This document shows positions 16,018 through 23,297 of a DNA stretch of 33,113 nt, in pieces. The position numbers and the translations under genes are program-made. This DNA comes from Faecalibacterium sp. An121 (GTDB taxonomy: Bacteria; Bacillota; Clostridia; Oscillospirales; Ruminococcaceae): the NCBI RefSeq assembly GCF_002160915.1, contig NZ_NFLM01000026.1, positions 1 to 33,113 of the forward strand. The letters are read 5' to 3'. Below the pieces are notes generated by a model, which saw only the letters and a program-made list of their open reading frames with translations, searched no databases and was not told the origin of the DNA. How positions within the stretch are numbered: position 1 is the first letter of the stretch; each line of letters begins with the position of its first letter.

Positions 16018-17568
16018 TCAGGTGGTCTCGGGGACGGGGGGCGGGCTCATGATGAACCAGAAAACGGTGCCCTTGCCCAGGGTGCTCTGCACCCCGAAGC
16101 GGAAGCCGTGCTGCTGGAAGATGGCCTTGGTGATGGAGAGCCCCAGGCCGGTGCCGGCCTTTCCGGCGTCCGAGCGGGAACGGTAGTACCGCTCGAAAAT
16201 GTAGGGCAGGTCCTCGGCGGAGATGCCGGGGCCGTGGTCCTCCACTTCCACCCGGACCCCGGCCGTACAGCGCACCGCCCGCAGGATGAACACCCCGTCG
16301 GGGCCGATGTGATGCATGGCGTTGCCCAGCAGGTTGTGCAGCGCCCGCTCGATCATGGCGGGGTCGGCCCAGACGTCCAGCGGCTCGTCGGGCAGTTCCA
16401 GACGCAGGGCCCAGCCGTTCTGGCGGCAGACCGCTTCGTACCGCTCGCTGACCTCGTCGCACAGCTGGCCCATGTCAAAGCGGACCGGCTCGCACTTTTC
16501 GGCACCGCTGGTGACTTTGCTCAATTCCATCACGCTGGAGACCAGGGCGGTCAGCCGGTCGGTCTCGTCCACGATGATGTTCAGCTGCTCGTCCCGGTGG
16601 GCCTTGTCGTCCCCGGTGATGTCGCGGACCGTCTCGGCATACCCCTTGATGAGGGTGAGGGGGGTGCGCAGGTCGTGGGAGACGTTGGCCAGCAGGTCGC
16701 GCTGCATCTGCGCCGAACGCTGGACCTCCCGGGCCATGTGGTTGAAGTCTTCGGCCAGGGTGCCCAGCTCGTCCCGGCGGTTGGCGTCCAGATGCACCGA
16801 GTAGTTGCCGCCGGCCATCTGGCGGGCCGCTGCCGAGAGTTCCCGCAGGGGCCGGGTGAACCACTGGCTGAACAGCCAGGCCGCCGCCAGGGCGAAGGCG
16901 AACACCAGCACGGCAATGAGGGGCAGCATATCGCTGAGCACCTGCCCGGCCTCGGCCACATGGACCAGGCTGGTGGAGACCAGCACCGAATAGGAGCCGT
17001 CGCCGCTCATCCGGCCCACCACCACCTGGGAAGAACCGCCGCTGGTGTTCAGTACCTGGGTCCAGCTGCCGTTGATCCGGCAGGCCCGGCGCATCTCGAT
17101 GACGGTGGATTTGTCCCAGGAGAAAGCGTTGTCGTCGGAGCGGGTGGTCAGGGTGCTGTTGTGGAGCAGGCAGGGGTAGAGGTTCTCGATGGTGATGATG
17201 CTGCGCAGGGTGGAGTCGGAGATGTCCACGCAGAAGTTGGTCAGCTGGGTGTTGGCCGAAAGCAGCTCGTACAGCCGGGTGCGGAAGGTGTTGTCCACCG
17301 CCAGGATGCCGAAATCCCAGCTGGAAATGATATCGCCCTGGTCCTGGGTGGCGTCGATCAGGTTGACGATCTCGTCCGCCTGGCTGGTCAGCTGGGCTTC
17401 GATCCGCTGGTTATACAGCGGCTCCAGCAGCTGGGTGGAAAGGAACCAGTACAGCCCCAGCAAAAACAGGCAGATGAAGGTGAGGAACAGCATCAGCTGG
17501 GCGCGGATGCCGGGGGATGGGTGCTGCTGTCCCGCAGGGGGCGCGGGGATGTGACAGGGCCACTTCAT
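16018..17568 (-). CDS. Sensor histidine kinase (two-component system)
   Basis: This is the membrane sensor kinase partner of the adjacent OmpR-type regulator. Numbering from the alternative GTG at 17577: transmembrane helix 1 at about 27-47, an extracytoplasmic sensor region at about 50-216, transmembrane helix 2 at 218-240, then a HAMP domain. The dimerisation/H-box is NVSHDLRTPL with His301. The ATP-binding domain shows an N-box NLLGNAMHH, G1 DHGPGIS and G2 GTGLGLSI. I chose the ATG at 17568 (12 nt after the regulator stop); GTG 17577 adds three residues. Neither has a clear ribosome binding site, which suggests coupling to the regulator. The signal sensed is unknown. Confidence 0.92.
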   Translation of the reverse strand: MKWPCHIPAPPAGQQHPSPGIRAQLMLFLTFICLFLLGLYWFLSTQLLEPLYNQRIEAQLTSQADEIVNLIDATQDQGDIISSWDFGILAVDNTFRTRLYELLSANTQLTNFCVDISDSTLRSIITIENLYPCLLHNSTLTTRSDDNAFSWDKSTVIEMRRACRINGSWTQVLNTSGGSSQVVVGRMSGDGSYSVLVSTSLVHVAEAGQVLSDMLPLIAVLVFAFALAAAWLFSQWFTRPLRELSAAARQMAGGNYSVHLDANRRDELGTLAEDFNHMAREVQRSAQMQRDLLANVSHDLRTPLTLIKGYAETVRDITGDDKAHRDEQLNIIVDETDRLTALVSSVMELSKVTSGAEKCEPVRFDMGQLCDEVSERYEAVCRQNGWALRLELPDEPLDVWADPAMIERALHNLLGNAMHHIGPDGVFILRAVRCTAGVRVEVEDHGPGISAEDLPYIFERYYRSRSDAGKAGTGLGLSITKAIFQQHGFRFGVQSTLGKGTVFWFIMSPPPVPETT

Positions 17569-17580
17569 ACGGTACACCGG

Positions 17581-18267
17581 TTACCGGCGGGCGTCGGGGT
17601 CAAACTTGTAGCCGATGCCCCACACGGTGACGATATAGCTGCGGCAGGCCCCCAGATGGCCGCGCAGCATCTTGACGTGGGTGTCCACGGTGCGGTCCTC
17701 GCCGAAGTAGTCGTAGTTCCACACCTTTTGCAGGATCTTTTCGCGGGACAGGGCGATCCCCTTGTTGGAAGCCAGGAACACCAGCAGGTCGAACTCCTTG
17801 GGGGTCAGGCTGACCTCCTCGCCCCCCACCCTGACGGTGTGGCTGGCGGTGTCGATGGACAGCTCCCCGAAGGTCATGATGCTGGCGGCCGTTTCGGGGT
17901 GGGAGAGGGTGCGGTTGAGCACCGCGCGCACCCGGGCCACCAGTTCCCGCGGGGAGAAGGGCTTGACCACATAGTCATCGGCGCCGCCCTCCAGGCCGGC
18001 CAGCTTGTCGTATTCCTCGCCGCGGGCGGTCAGGATGATGACGGGGGTGTTGATGTGACGGCTGCGCATCTCCCGCAGGCAGGTCATGCCGTCCATAAAG
18101 GGCATCATGAGATCCAGGATCACAAGATCGTAGCTGGCGCTGGTCACCTGGGCCAGGGCTGCGGAACCGTCGGCGGCCTCCTCACAGGTGTAGCCTGCGT
18201 ATTGCAGATGCTCCCGGATCAATTCCCGGATGCGGGGTTCGTCATCGACGATCAATATTTTTGCCAT
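17581..18267 (-). CDS. OmpR/PhoB-family response regulator
   Basis: The 228-residue transcription regulator has a receiver domain starting AKILIVDDEPRIREL, with phospho-acceptor Asp52 in LVILDLMMP, Thr in VIILTARG and Lys in VVKPFSPREL. It is followed by a winged-helix DNA-binding domain ending in YIVTVWGIGYKFDP. The ATG at 18267 is chosen because the receiver fold begins there and GGAGGA (18278-18283) lies 10 nt upstream; ATG 18285 is an alternative. It is first in a two-gene operon with the kinase. TTCACA-type repeats upstream suggest autoregulation. Confidence 0.93.
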   Translation of the reverse strand: MAKILIVDDEPRIRELIREHLQYAGYTCEEAADGSAALAQVTSASYDLVILDLMMPFMDGMTCLREMRSRHINTPVIILTARGEEYDKLAGLEGGADDYVVKPFSPRELVARVRAVLNRTLSHPETAASIMTFGELSIDTASHTVRVGGEEVSLTPKEFDLLVFLASNKGIALSREKILQKVWNYDYFGEDRTVDTHVKMLRGHLGACRSYIVTVWGIGYKFDPDARR

Positions 18268-18316
18268 GGGACGGTTGTCCTCCATTTCTTCGATTTACAG
18301 GGCATGGCCCTGGATT

Positions 18317-18364
18317 TTCACATTTCATTACCATAATAATACGGAAAATGTGAAGAAGTGTGAA
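18317..18364. promoter_or_regulatory. Candidate response-regulator operator (TTCACA repeats)
   Basis: On the minus strand two TTCACA units lie 10 bp apart (18364-18359 and 18354-18349). A third TTCACA is on the plus strand (18317-18322), forming an inverted pair TTCACATTT/AAATGTGAA across an A/T-rich centre. OmpR-family regulators usually bind tandem hexamers about one helical turn apart. The block lies between the divergent regulator gene and the propeller gene. Binding is inferred only. Confidence 0.4.
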
Positions 18365-18452
18365 CTTTGGGTGAATCCTTTGGAAAAGATGCATCCCACA
18401 CCCATTGTATCACAGTCTGCCGGCCCGGTGCAATCCAAAACCGGCCCGGCTC

Positions 18453-18482
18453 TTGCATTCGCCCCACAGGATGCTGTATACT
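18453..18482 (+). promoter_or_regulatory. Promoter of the TatA-like propeller gene
   Basis: TTGCAT (18453-18458) and TATACT (18477-18482) are separated by 18 bp. The -10 region GGATGCTGTATACTGGGG differs by one base from that at 14521-14550. The -10 ends 46 nt before the ATG. Confidence 0.7.
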
Positions 18483-18528
18483 GGGGGCGCACGCCCAACC
18501 ACTGGATGAGAGAAAAGGAAAAGACTCC

Positions 18529-19815
18529 ATGCGTTTTGGACTGACAGAATTTTTGCTGGTGCTGCTGATCGCAGTGCTGGCCTTTGGACCCCGTGTGTCG
18601 GCCTGGATGAACCGCTGGTCCCGCCAGGCCAGGGCCACCCGGGCCGAGGACGCCCGCCGCCGTGCCGCCTGGGAGGCGGAGCGCCGGGCCCGGCGGGATT
18701 TTATCCTGCACCGGTTTCAGATCGCGGCGGCGGTGCTGGCCATCCTGACGGCTGCCGCCCTGGTCTATACGTTGGGGTTCCGCCCCATCGAAGCTGAACC
18801 GCAGAGCTACACCCTGCCGGCCGCCGCCGCGCCTGCGGGCGGGCAATCCATTTCGGACACCGCCGCCCTGGCCGTGGAGGGCTACCAGCCCCCCGACTGC
18901 ATCCAGGTGCGGGACGGCTGGATCTATCTGGCGGCCCGGCCGGCAGAGGGAGAGGGCAGCGCCCTGCTGCGGATGCGGGAGGATGGCAGCGGTCTGATGA
19001 CGGTGCTGACCGAGGAAGGCCGGATCACCGCGTTTGCCTTTGACCCGGCGGGCGACATCTGGTACACTGTCCTGACCGGGGAGGGCGGGGCCCTCTGCCG
19101 CGCCTCCCACGACGGCTGGGGCACCACCGCCGAACAGGTCGTCACCCAGATCGACGGCAGGCGTCTGACTTATCCCGCCGCGGTGGCCGCCGGCCCCGAC
19201 GGCCAGATCTATTTTACCCAGGCGGCGGACTTTGGCCCCCAGGCCGGCAGCCTGGACGAGGCCCTGCGGTCCGAGCTGATCGGCCACACCGCCACCGGCT
19301 GGGTCTATGCCTATGACCCCGCAGGCCGCGCCGTGCGGCGGGTGATGGGCGGCATCGCCGGAGCGGCGGGCCTGGCCCTCTCCCCCGACGGCGAGACCCT
19401 GTATGTCTCCGACCTGGGCAGCCGCTGCATCTGGGCGGTGGACGCCGCAGGCCGGGAGCTCACCGCCGGCGGCAAGGGATGCCGTCTGTTTGCGGGGGAC
19501 TTGCCGGGCTATCCCACCGCTCTGGCGGTGGATGCGGACGGCAGCGTCTATGTGACCTATCCCTGGGCCGCCGCCCGCTGGCTGGAGGACCGGGCCGCAG
19601 ATCCCGGCATCCGGGGCATTGCGGCACGGCTGCCCCGGAGCGTCCAGCGCAGCCTGTTTGCCGCCTGCCCGGCCGCCGCCCAGAGTTTCCGCCCCGACGG
19701 CAGCCTGGAGGCGGACTACGCCGCCGATGCCGTTGCCAGCGGGGCGCTGGCCCCCAGCGGCAACCGGCTCTATCTGCCCGGGGCGGAGAGCGGCGTATGC
19801 TATTTCCGCTTGTAA
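18529..19815 (+). CDS. Strictosidine synthase-like beta-propeller with TatA-like N-terminus
   Basis: The first 35 of 428 residues look like a TatA/TatB N-terminus: GLTEFLLVLLIAVLAFGP, with an acidic residue at 7, a short helix and the FGP hinge, then a basic amphipathic stretch. A second hydrophobic helix follows (about 64-82). The rest is a six-bladed propeller pattern resembling strictosidine synthase-like/SMP-30 proteins: AAGPDGQIYFTQAADFG, LALSPDGETLYVSDLGSR and LPGYPTALAVDADGSVYVTY. Catalytic function is unknown. The ATG at 18529 follows AAAAGGAAAAG and a matching promoter. It is divergent from the two-component system, which may control it. Tat transport itself is not shown. Confidence 0.7.
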   Translation: MRFGLTEFLLVLLIAVLAFGPRVSAWMNRWSRQARATRAEDARRRAAWEAERRARRDFILHRFQIAAAVLAILTAAALVYTLGFRPIEAEPQSYTLPAAAAPAGGQSISDTAALAVEGYQPPDCIQVRDGWIYLAARPAEGEGSALLRMREDGSGLMTVLTEEGRITAFAFDPAGDIWYTVLTGEGGALCRASHDGWGTTAEQVVTQIDGRRLTYPAAVAAGPDGQIYFTQAADFGPQAGSLDEALRSELIGHTATGWVYAYDPAGRAVRRVMGGIAGAAGLALSPDGETLYVSDLGSRCIWAVDAAGRELTAGGKGCRLFAGDLPGYPTALAVDADGSVYVTYPWAAARWLEDRAADPGIRGIAARLPRSVQRSLFAACPAAAQSFRPDGSLEADYAADAVASGALAPSGNRLYLPGAESGVCYFRL

Positions 19816-19818
19816 AAG

Positions 19819-19839
19819 CCGGGGCCGGAACCGCCCCGG
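19819..19839 (+). terminator. GC hairpin after propeller gene, possible weak terminator
   Basis: CCGGGGC (19819-19825) pairs with GCCCCGG (19833-19839) around a 7-nt loop, 4 nt after the stop codon. The following GATGGTTTTGTTG is only partly T-rich, so termination is probably incomplete. Confidence 0.4.
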
Positions 19840-19870
19840 GATGGTTTTGTTGGGAAAGAGGCGTTTTGCG

Positions 19871-20431
19871 ATGACCGAACAAGAAAAGACCGAGATCACC
19901 CGCCAGGCTCGTCAGGCCGTGGAGGAACTGCTGGCTGTGGCCGGCCTCCAGGCAGGGGACGTGTTTGTGGTGGGCTGCTCCTCCAGCGAGATCGTGGGGG
20001 GCCACATCGGCAAGGACAGCAGCATGGAGGCTGCCGGCGCAGTCTACGAGGGGATCGCCCCGGTGCTGGCCCGGCAGGGCATCTGGCTGGCAGCCCAGTG
20101 CTGCGAGCACCTGAACCGCGCCCTGATCCTGGAGCGGGAGGCCGCCCGGACCTATGGCTGGGAGGAAGTATGCGTGGTGCCCCGTCCCCATGCGGGGGGC
20201 AGCTGGGCCACCACCTGCTGGAAGCGGTTTGCGCACCCGGTGGCGGTGGAGGAGATCCGGGCCCACGCCGGGCTGGATATCGGGGGCACCCTGATCGGGA
20301 TGCACCTGCGGGCCGTGGCGGTGCCGGTGCGGCTGAGTCTGGACCACATCGGCAAGGCGCTGCTGCTCTGTGCCCGCACCCGCCCCAAGCTGATCGGCGG
20401 GGAACGGGCCAAATACACAGAGGAGGATTGA
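19871..20431 (+). CDS. UPF0340 / TIGR01440 family protein (YwlG-like)
   Basis: The 186-residue protein matches the conserved UPF0340 family of Firmicutes. Recognisable segments are VVGCSSSEIVGGHIGKDSS, AAQCCEHLNRALILERE, VPRPHAGGSWAT and DIGGTLIGMHL. The family is typically about 180-190 residues and has no established biochemical function, although the conserved Cys, His and Gly motifs suggest an enzyme or ligand binding. The ATG at 19871 follows AAAGAGG. The gene ends 8 nt before the YggS-family gene and is likely cotranscribed with it. Confidence 0.88.
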   Translation: MTEQEKTEITRQARQAVEELLAVAGLQAGDVFVVGCSSSEIVGGHIGKDSSMEAAGAVYEGIAPVLARQGIWLAAQCCEHLNRALILEREAARTYGWEEVCVVPRPHAGGSWATTCWKRFAHPVAVEEIRAHAGLDIGGTLIGMHLRAVAVPVRLSLDHIGKALLLCARTRPKLIGGERAKYTEED

Positions 20432-20439
20432 GGACAGGT

Positions 20440-21162
20440 ATGACAGAACGGAATCTGGAACAGATGGAGCAGGCGGTGGCGGAGATCCGCCGCAAAATGG
20501 CAGACGCGGCCCGCGAGGCCGGGCGGGACCCCGCCGGCGTCCAACTGTGCGCGGCCTGCAAGACCCACACGCCCCAGACCATTGCCCTGAGCGCCCGGCT
20601 GCCCATCGACCTGTTTGGGGAGAACCATGTGCAGGAGCTGTGCGCCAACAGCGACGCCGGGGCCTACTGCGGCAAGCCGGTCCATTTCATTGGCCACCTG
20701 CAAACCAACAAGATCCGGAAAGTGCTGGGCCGGGCTGCCGTGATCCAGAGCGTGGACAGCCCCCGGCTGGTGGCTGCCCTGGAAAAAGAAGCATCCAAAA
20801 TGGATATCGTTCAGGATATTCTACTGGAAGTCAATATTGGTGAGGAGGCCAGCAAGACCGGCGTCTCTCCGGAAGAACTGTGGGCGCTGCTGGATCTTGC
20901 GGCGGCCCAGCCCCATCTGCGGGTGAGAGGGCTGATGGCCATTCCCCCGGTGAATGAGGATGACGCCCAAAACCGGGCCTTGCTGGGACAGGTGTACAAG
21001 CTGTTCGTCCGGGCGGGGGAGCGCGGCTACGACAATGTCCGGATGGAGATCCTCTCGATGGGGATGAGCGGCGACTTTGAAAACGCCATCCGGGAAGGCG
21101 CCACCCTGGTGCGGATCGGCACCGCCATCTATGGCGCCCGGGATTACGGCCCCAAAGCCTGA
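20440..21162 (+). CDS. YggS/PLPBP family pyridoxal phosphate homeostasis protein
   Basis: This is the alanine racemase-like single-domain PLP-binding protein that controls free pyridoxal phosphate and amino/keto acid balance. The 240-residue protein has the PLP lysine Lys41 in CAACKTHTPQ, the GENHVQEL motif, WHFIGHLQ-like HFIGHLQTNK, LEVNIGEEASKTG, LSMGMSGDFENAI and VRIGTAIYGAR. The start at 20440 follows AGGAGGATTGAGGACAGGT and gives the normal family length. In many Firmicutes this gene stands before sepF in the cell-division cluster; here it is next to an ABC exporter instead. Confidence 0.93.
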   Translation: MTERNLEQMEQAVAEIRRKMADAAREAGRDPAGVQLCAACKTHTPQTIALSARLPIDLFGENHVQELCANSDAGAYCGKPVHFIGHLQTNKIRKVLGRAAVIQSVDSPRLVAALEKEASKMDIVQDILLEVNIGEEASKTGVSPEELWALLDLAAAQPHLRVRGLMAIPPVNEDDAQNRALLGQVYKLFVRAGERGYDNVRMEILSMGMSGDFENAIREGATLVRIGTAIYGARDYGPKA

Positions 21163-21210
21163 ACGGGCTAAAATACGACAACGATTTAGAAAAACAACAG
21201 GAGAATCAAC

Positions 21211-23022
21211 ATGGTGGATTTGAACGACGTCGAAAAGCCGAAGTATCAGGACCCCAACGCCCGCCATACCTCGGCCCTCGACCTGCTGCGGCGGTTCTGG
21301 CCGTATGAGCGGAAATACTGGCAGACCATGGTCTTTGACCTGTTCTGCGCGGCCCTGACCTGCATCTGCGACCTGGTGCTGCCGCTGATCCTGCGGTATA
21401 TCACCAACACCGCGGTCAACGATCTGGCCGCCCTGACCATCGGCATCGTGCTCAAGCTGGGGCTGCTCTATTTCGTGCTGCGGATCATCGACGGCCTGGC
21501 GGCCTATTATATGTCGGATATGGGCCACGTCATGGGGGTGTATATCGAGACGGATATGCGCCGGGACGCCTTTGCCCATCTGCAGCGGCTGAGCGTGGCC
21601 TACTACTCCAACAACAAGATCGGCCAGATCATGGGCCGGATCACCAACGACCTGTTCGATGTGACCGAGTTTGCCCATCACTGTCCCGAAGAATTTTTCA
21701 TTGCAGCTGTCAAGATCCTGGCCAGCTTCCTGATCTTGTGCCGGTACAGCATCGGCCTGACGGTGCTGCTGTTCCTGTGCGTGCCCCTGATGGGGGTGGT
21801 GTCGGTCAAGCTGAACTCGAAGCTGCGGGCCACCCAGCGGGCCCAGCGGGTGCAGGTGGGCGAGCTGAACGCCCAGATCGAGGAGAGCCTGCTGGGCGAG
21901 CGGGTGGTCAAGGCCTTCTGCGCCGAAAAGACCGAGAACAAAAAGTTCGAAGTGGGCAACGGCACCTTCCAGCGGCTCAAGAAAAACAGTTATAAGGTGA
22001 TGGCGGCCTTCCAGACCTCCACCCGGATGTTCGACGGCCTGATGTACCTGGTCACCATCCTGGGAGGCGGCATCTTTGTGGTGCAGGGATGGATCCTGCC
22101 CGGCGACCTGGTGGCCTACTCGCTGTATGTGTCCACCCTGATCGCCACCATCCGGCGGATCGTGGAGTTTGCCGAGCAGTTCCAGCGCGGCATGACCGGC
22201 ATCGAGCGGTTCTTTGAGATCCTGGATACCCCCATAGACATCCAGGATGCCCCCGACGCGGTGCCCCTCAAGCCGGGGCCCGGGGATATCCAGCTGGAGC
22301 ACGTCAGCTTTGAGTATCCCGACGACCACAACAAGGTCCTGCGGGACGTGAACATCCACATCCCTGCGGGCCAGCGTCTGGCCCTGGTGGGGCCGTCGGG
22401 GGGCGGCAAGACCACCCTGTGCAACCTGATCCCCCGGTTCTACGATGTGACCGCCGGCCGCATCTACATCGACGGCCAGGACATCCGCAAGGTGACGCTC
22501 GAAAGCCTGCGCGCGTCCATCGGCATCGTGCAGCAGGACGTGTACCTGTTCAGCGGCACGGTAGCCGAGAACATCGCCTACGGCAAACCGGGAGCCACCC
22601 GTGAAGAAATCGCCGCCGCGGCCCGCCTGGCCGGCGCCGAAAAATTCATCCTGGCCCTCAAGGACGGCTATGACACCTATGTGGGTGAACGGGGCGTCAA
22701 GCTGTCGGGCGGCCAGAAACAGCGGCTTTCCATTGCCCGGGTCTTTTTGAAGAACCCGCCCATCCTGATCCTGGACGAGGCCACCAGCGCTCTGGACAAC
22801 GAGAGCGAGATCCTGGTAGGCCAGAGCCTGGAGAAACTGGCCCATGGCCGCACCACCCTGACCATCGCCCACCGGCTGACCACCATCAAGGATTACGACC
22901 GCATCCTGGTGCTGGGAGCCGAGGGCATCCTGGAGGATGGCACCCATCAGGAACTGTTGGAGAAGCAGGGGATCTACTACCGCCTGTGGAACCAGCTGCC
23001 CGGCGATGAGATGCTGTGGTAA
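21211..23022 (+). CDS. ABC transporter half-exporter (permease plus ATPase)
   Basis: The 603-residue type IV exporter half-transporter (MsbA/BmrA class) would dimerise with itself or a partner. The transmembrane domain spans about 30-320 with six predicted helices. The nucleotide-binding domain has Walker A GPSGGGKTT, Q-loop VQQDVYLFSGTVAENIAYG, signature LSGGQKQRLSIAR, Walker B ILILDEATSALD and switch His in IAHRLTTI. The ribosome binding site is CAGGAGA. There is no second half-transporter beside it, so a homodimer is likely. The substrate cannot be inferred. It is the gene immediately upstream of promoter cassette A. Confidence 0.93.
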   Translation: MVDLNDVEKPKYQDPNARHTSALDLLRRFWPYERKYWQTMVFDLFCAALTCICDLVLPLILRYITNTAVNDLAALTIGIVLKLGLLYFVLRIIDGLAAYYMSDMGHVMGVYIETDMRRDAFAHLQRLSVAYYSNNKIGQIMGRITNDLFDVTEFAHHCPEEFFIAAVKILASFLILCRYSIGLTVLLFLCVPLMGVVSVKLNSKLRATQRAQRVQVGELNAQIEESLLGERVVKAFCAEKTENKKFEVGNGTFQRLKKNSYKVMAAFQTSTRMFDGLMYLVTILGGGIFVVQGWILPGDLVAYSLYVSTLIATIRRIVEFAEQFQRGMTGIERFFEILDTPIDIQDAPDAVPLKPGPGDIQLEHVSFEYPDDHNKVLRDVNIHIPAGQRLALVGPSGGGKTTLCNLIPRFYDVTAGRIYIDGQDIRKVTLESLRASIGIVQQDVYLFSGTVAENIAYGKPGATREEIAAAARLAGAEKFILALKDGYDTYVGERGVKLSGGQKQRLSIARVFLKNPPILILDEATSALDNESEILVGQSLEKLAHGRTTLTIAHRLTTIKDYDRILVLGAEGILEDGTHQELLEKQGIYYRLWNQLPGDEMLW

Positions 23023-23079
23023 GGTGAAAGTAAAAATATTTTTACTATTTCTCTGCGAAAACTGAATAAAGTGTCCCCA

Positions 23080-23110
23080 AAGCGCACGCGAAAGCGTGCG
23101 CTTTTCGTTT
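23080..23110 (+). terminator. Terminator in cassette A (end of ABC transporter)
   Basis: AAGCGCACGC (23080-23089) and GCGTGCGCTT (23094-23103) form a perfect 10-bp stem with a GAAA tetraloop, followed by TTCGTTT. Confidence 0.85.
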
Positions 23111-23191
23111 GCCTACAGATCCCCTCCTCCGAAGTTAGATAATGCAAACTAAAGAAAATAAAGAAAAATGGGAAAAATTTGAAATTGGGTC

Positions 23192-23216
23192 TTGACACGG
23201 GGGGGTATGTTATGAT
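23192..23216 (+). promoter_or_regulatory. Promoter A with G-tract spacer, upstream of lipoprotein
   Basis: A perfect TTGACA (23192-23197) precedes C plus seven G and then TATGT, followed by TATGAT (23211-23216) with an upstream TGT (extended -10). Spacing is only 13 bp, versus 15 in copy B. No better -10 is found at 16-18 bp, so the extended -10 is the probable core. Confidence 0.65.
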
Positions 23217-23223
23217 AGGCACA

Positions 23224-23245
23224 CAAAGGAAAGGACCTTCCTTTG
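23224..23245 (+). other. 5'-end stem-loop of the lipoprotein mRNA
   Basis: CAAAGGAA (23224-23231) pairs perfectly with TTCCTTTG (23238-23245) around AGGACC. It begins about 7 nt after the -10, so it would sit at the extreme mRNA 5' end and could protect the message from decay. The same hairpin is at 33075-33096. Confidence 0.5.
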
Positions 23246-23297
23246 AACCTGTTTTGGGTCTCTATCTTTTATACACCATAAGGAGGAAAAATTCATT

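Larger units (their letters stand above)
23031..23262 (+). repeat. Promoter/terminator cassette, copy A
   Basis: This intergenic block matches 32891-33113. It comprises the palindrome TAAAAATATTTTTA (23031-23044), a conserved ACTGAATAAAG...GTCCCC segment, a terminator, an A-rich stretch with CTAAAGAAAATAAAGAAAAA, and a final block of about 75 nt. That final block is identical to copy B except in the C/G run. It starts 9 nt after the ABC transporter stop and leads into the lipoprotein gene at 23298. Confidence 0.9.

Noticed and set aside
15961-18336. 791-residue plus-strand frame
   Set aside because: Antisense to the histidine kinase and response regulator, which have complete motif sets.
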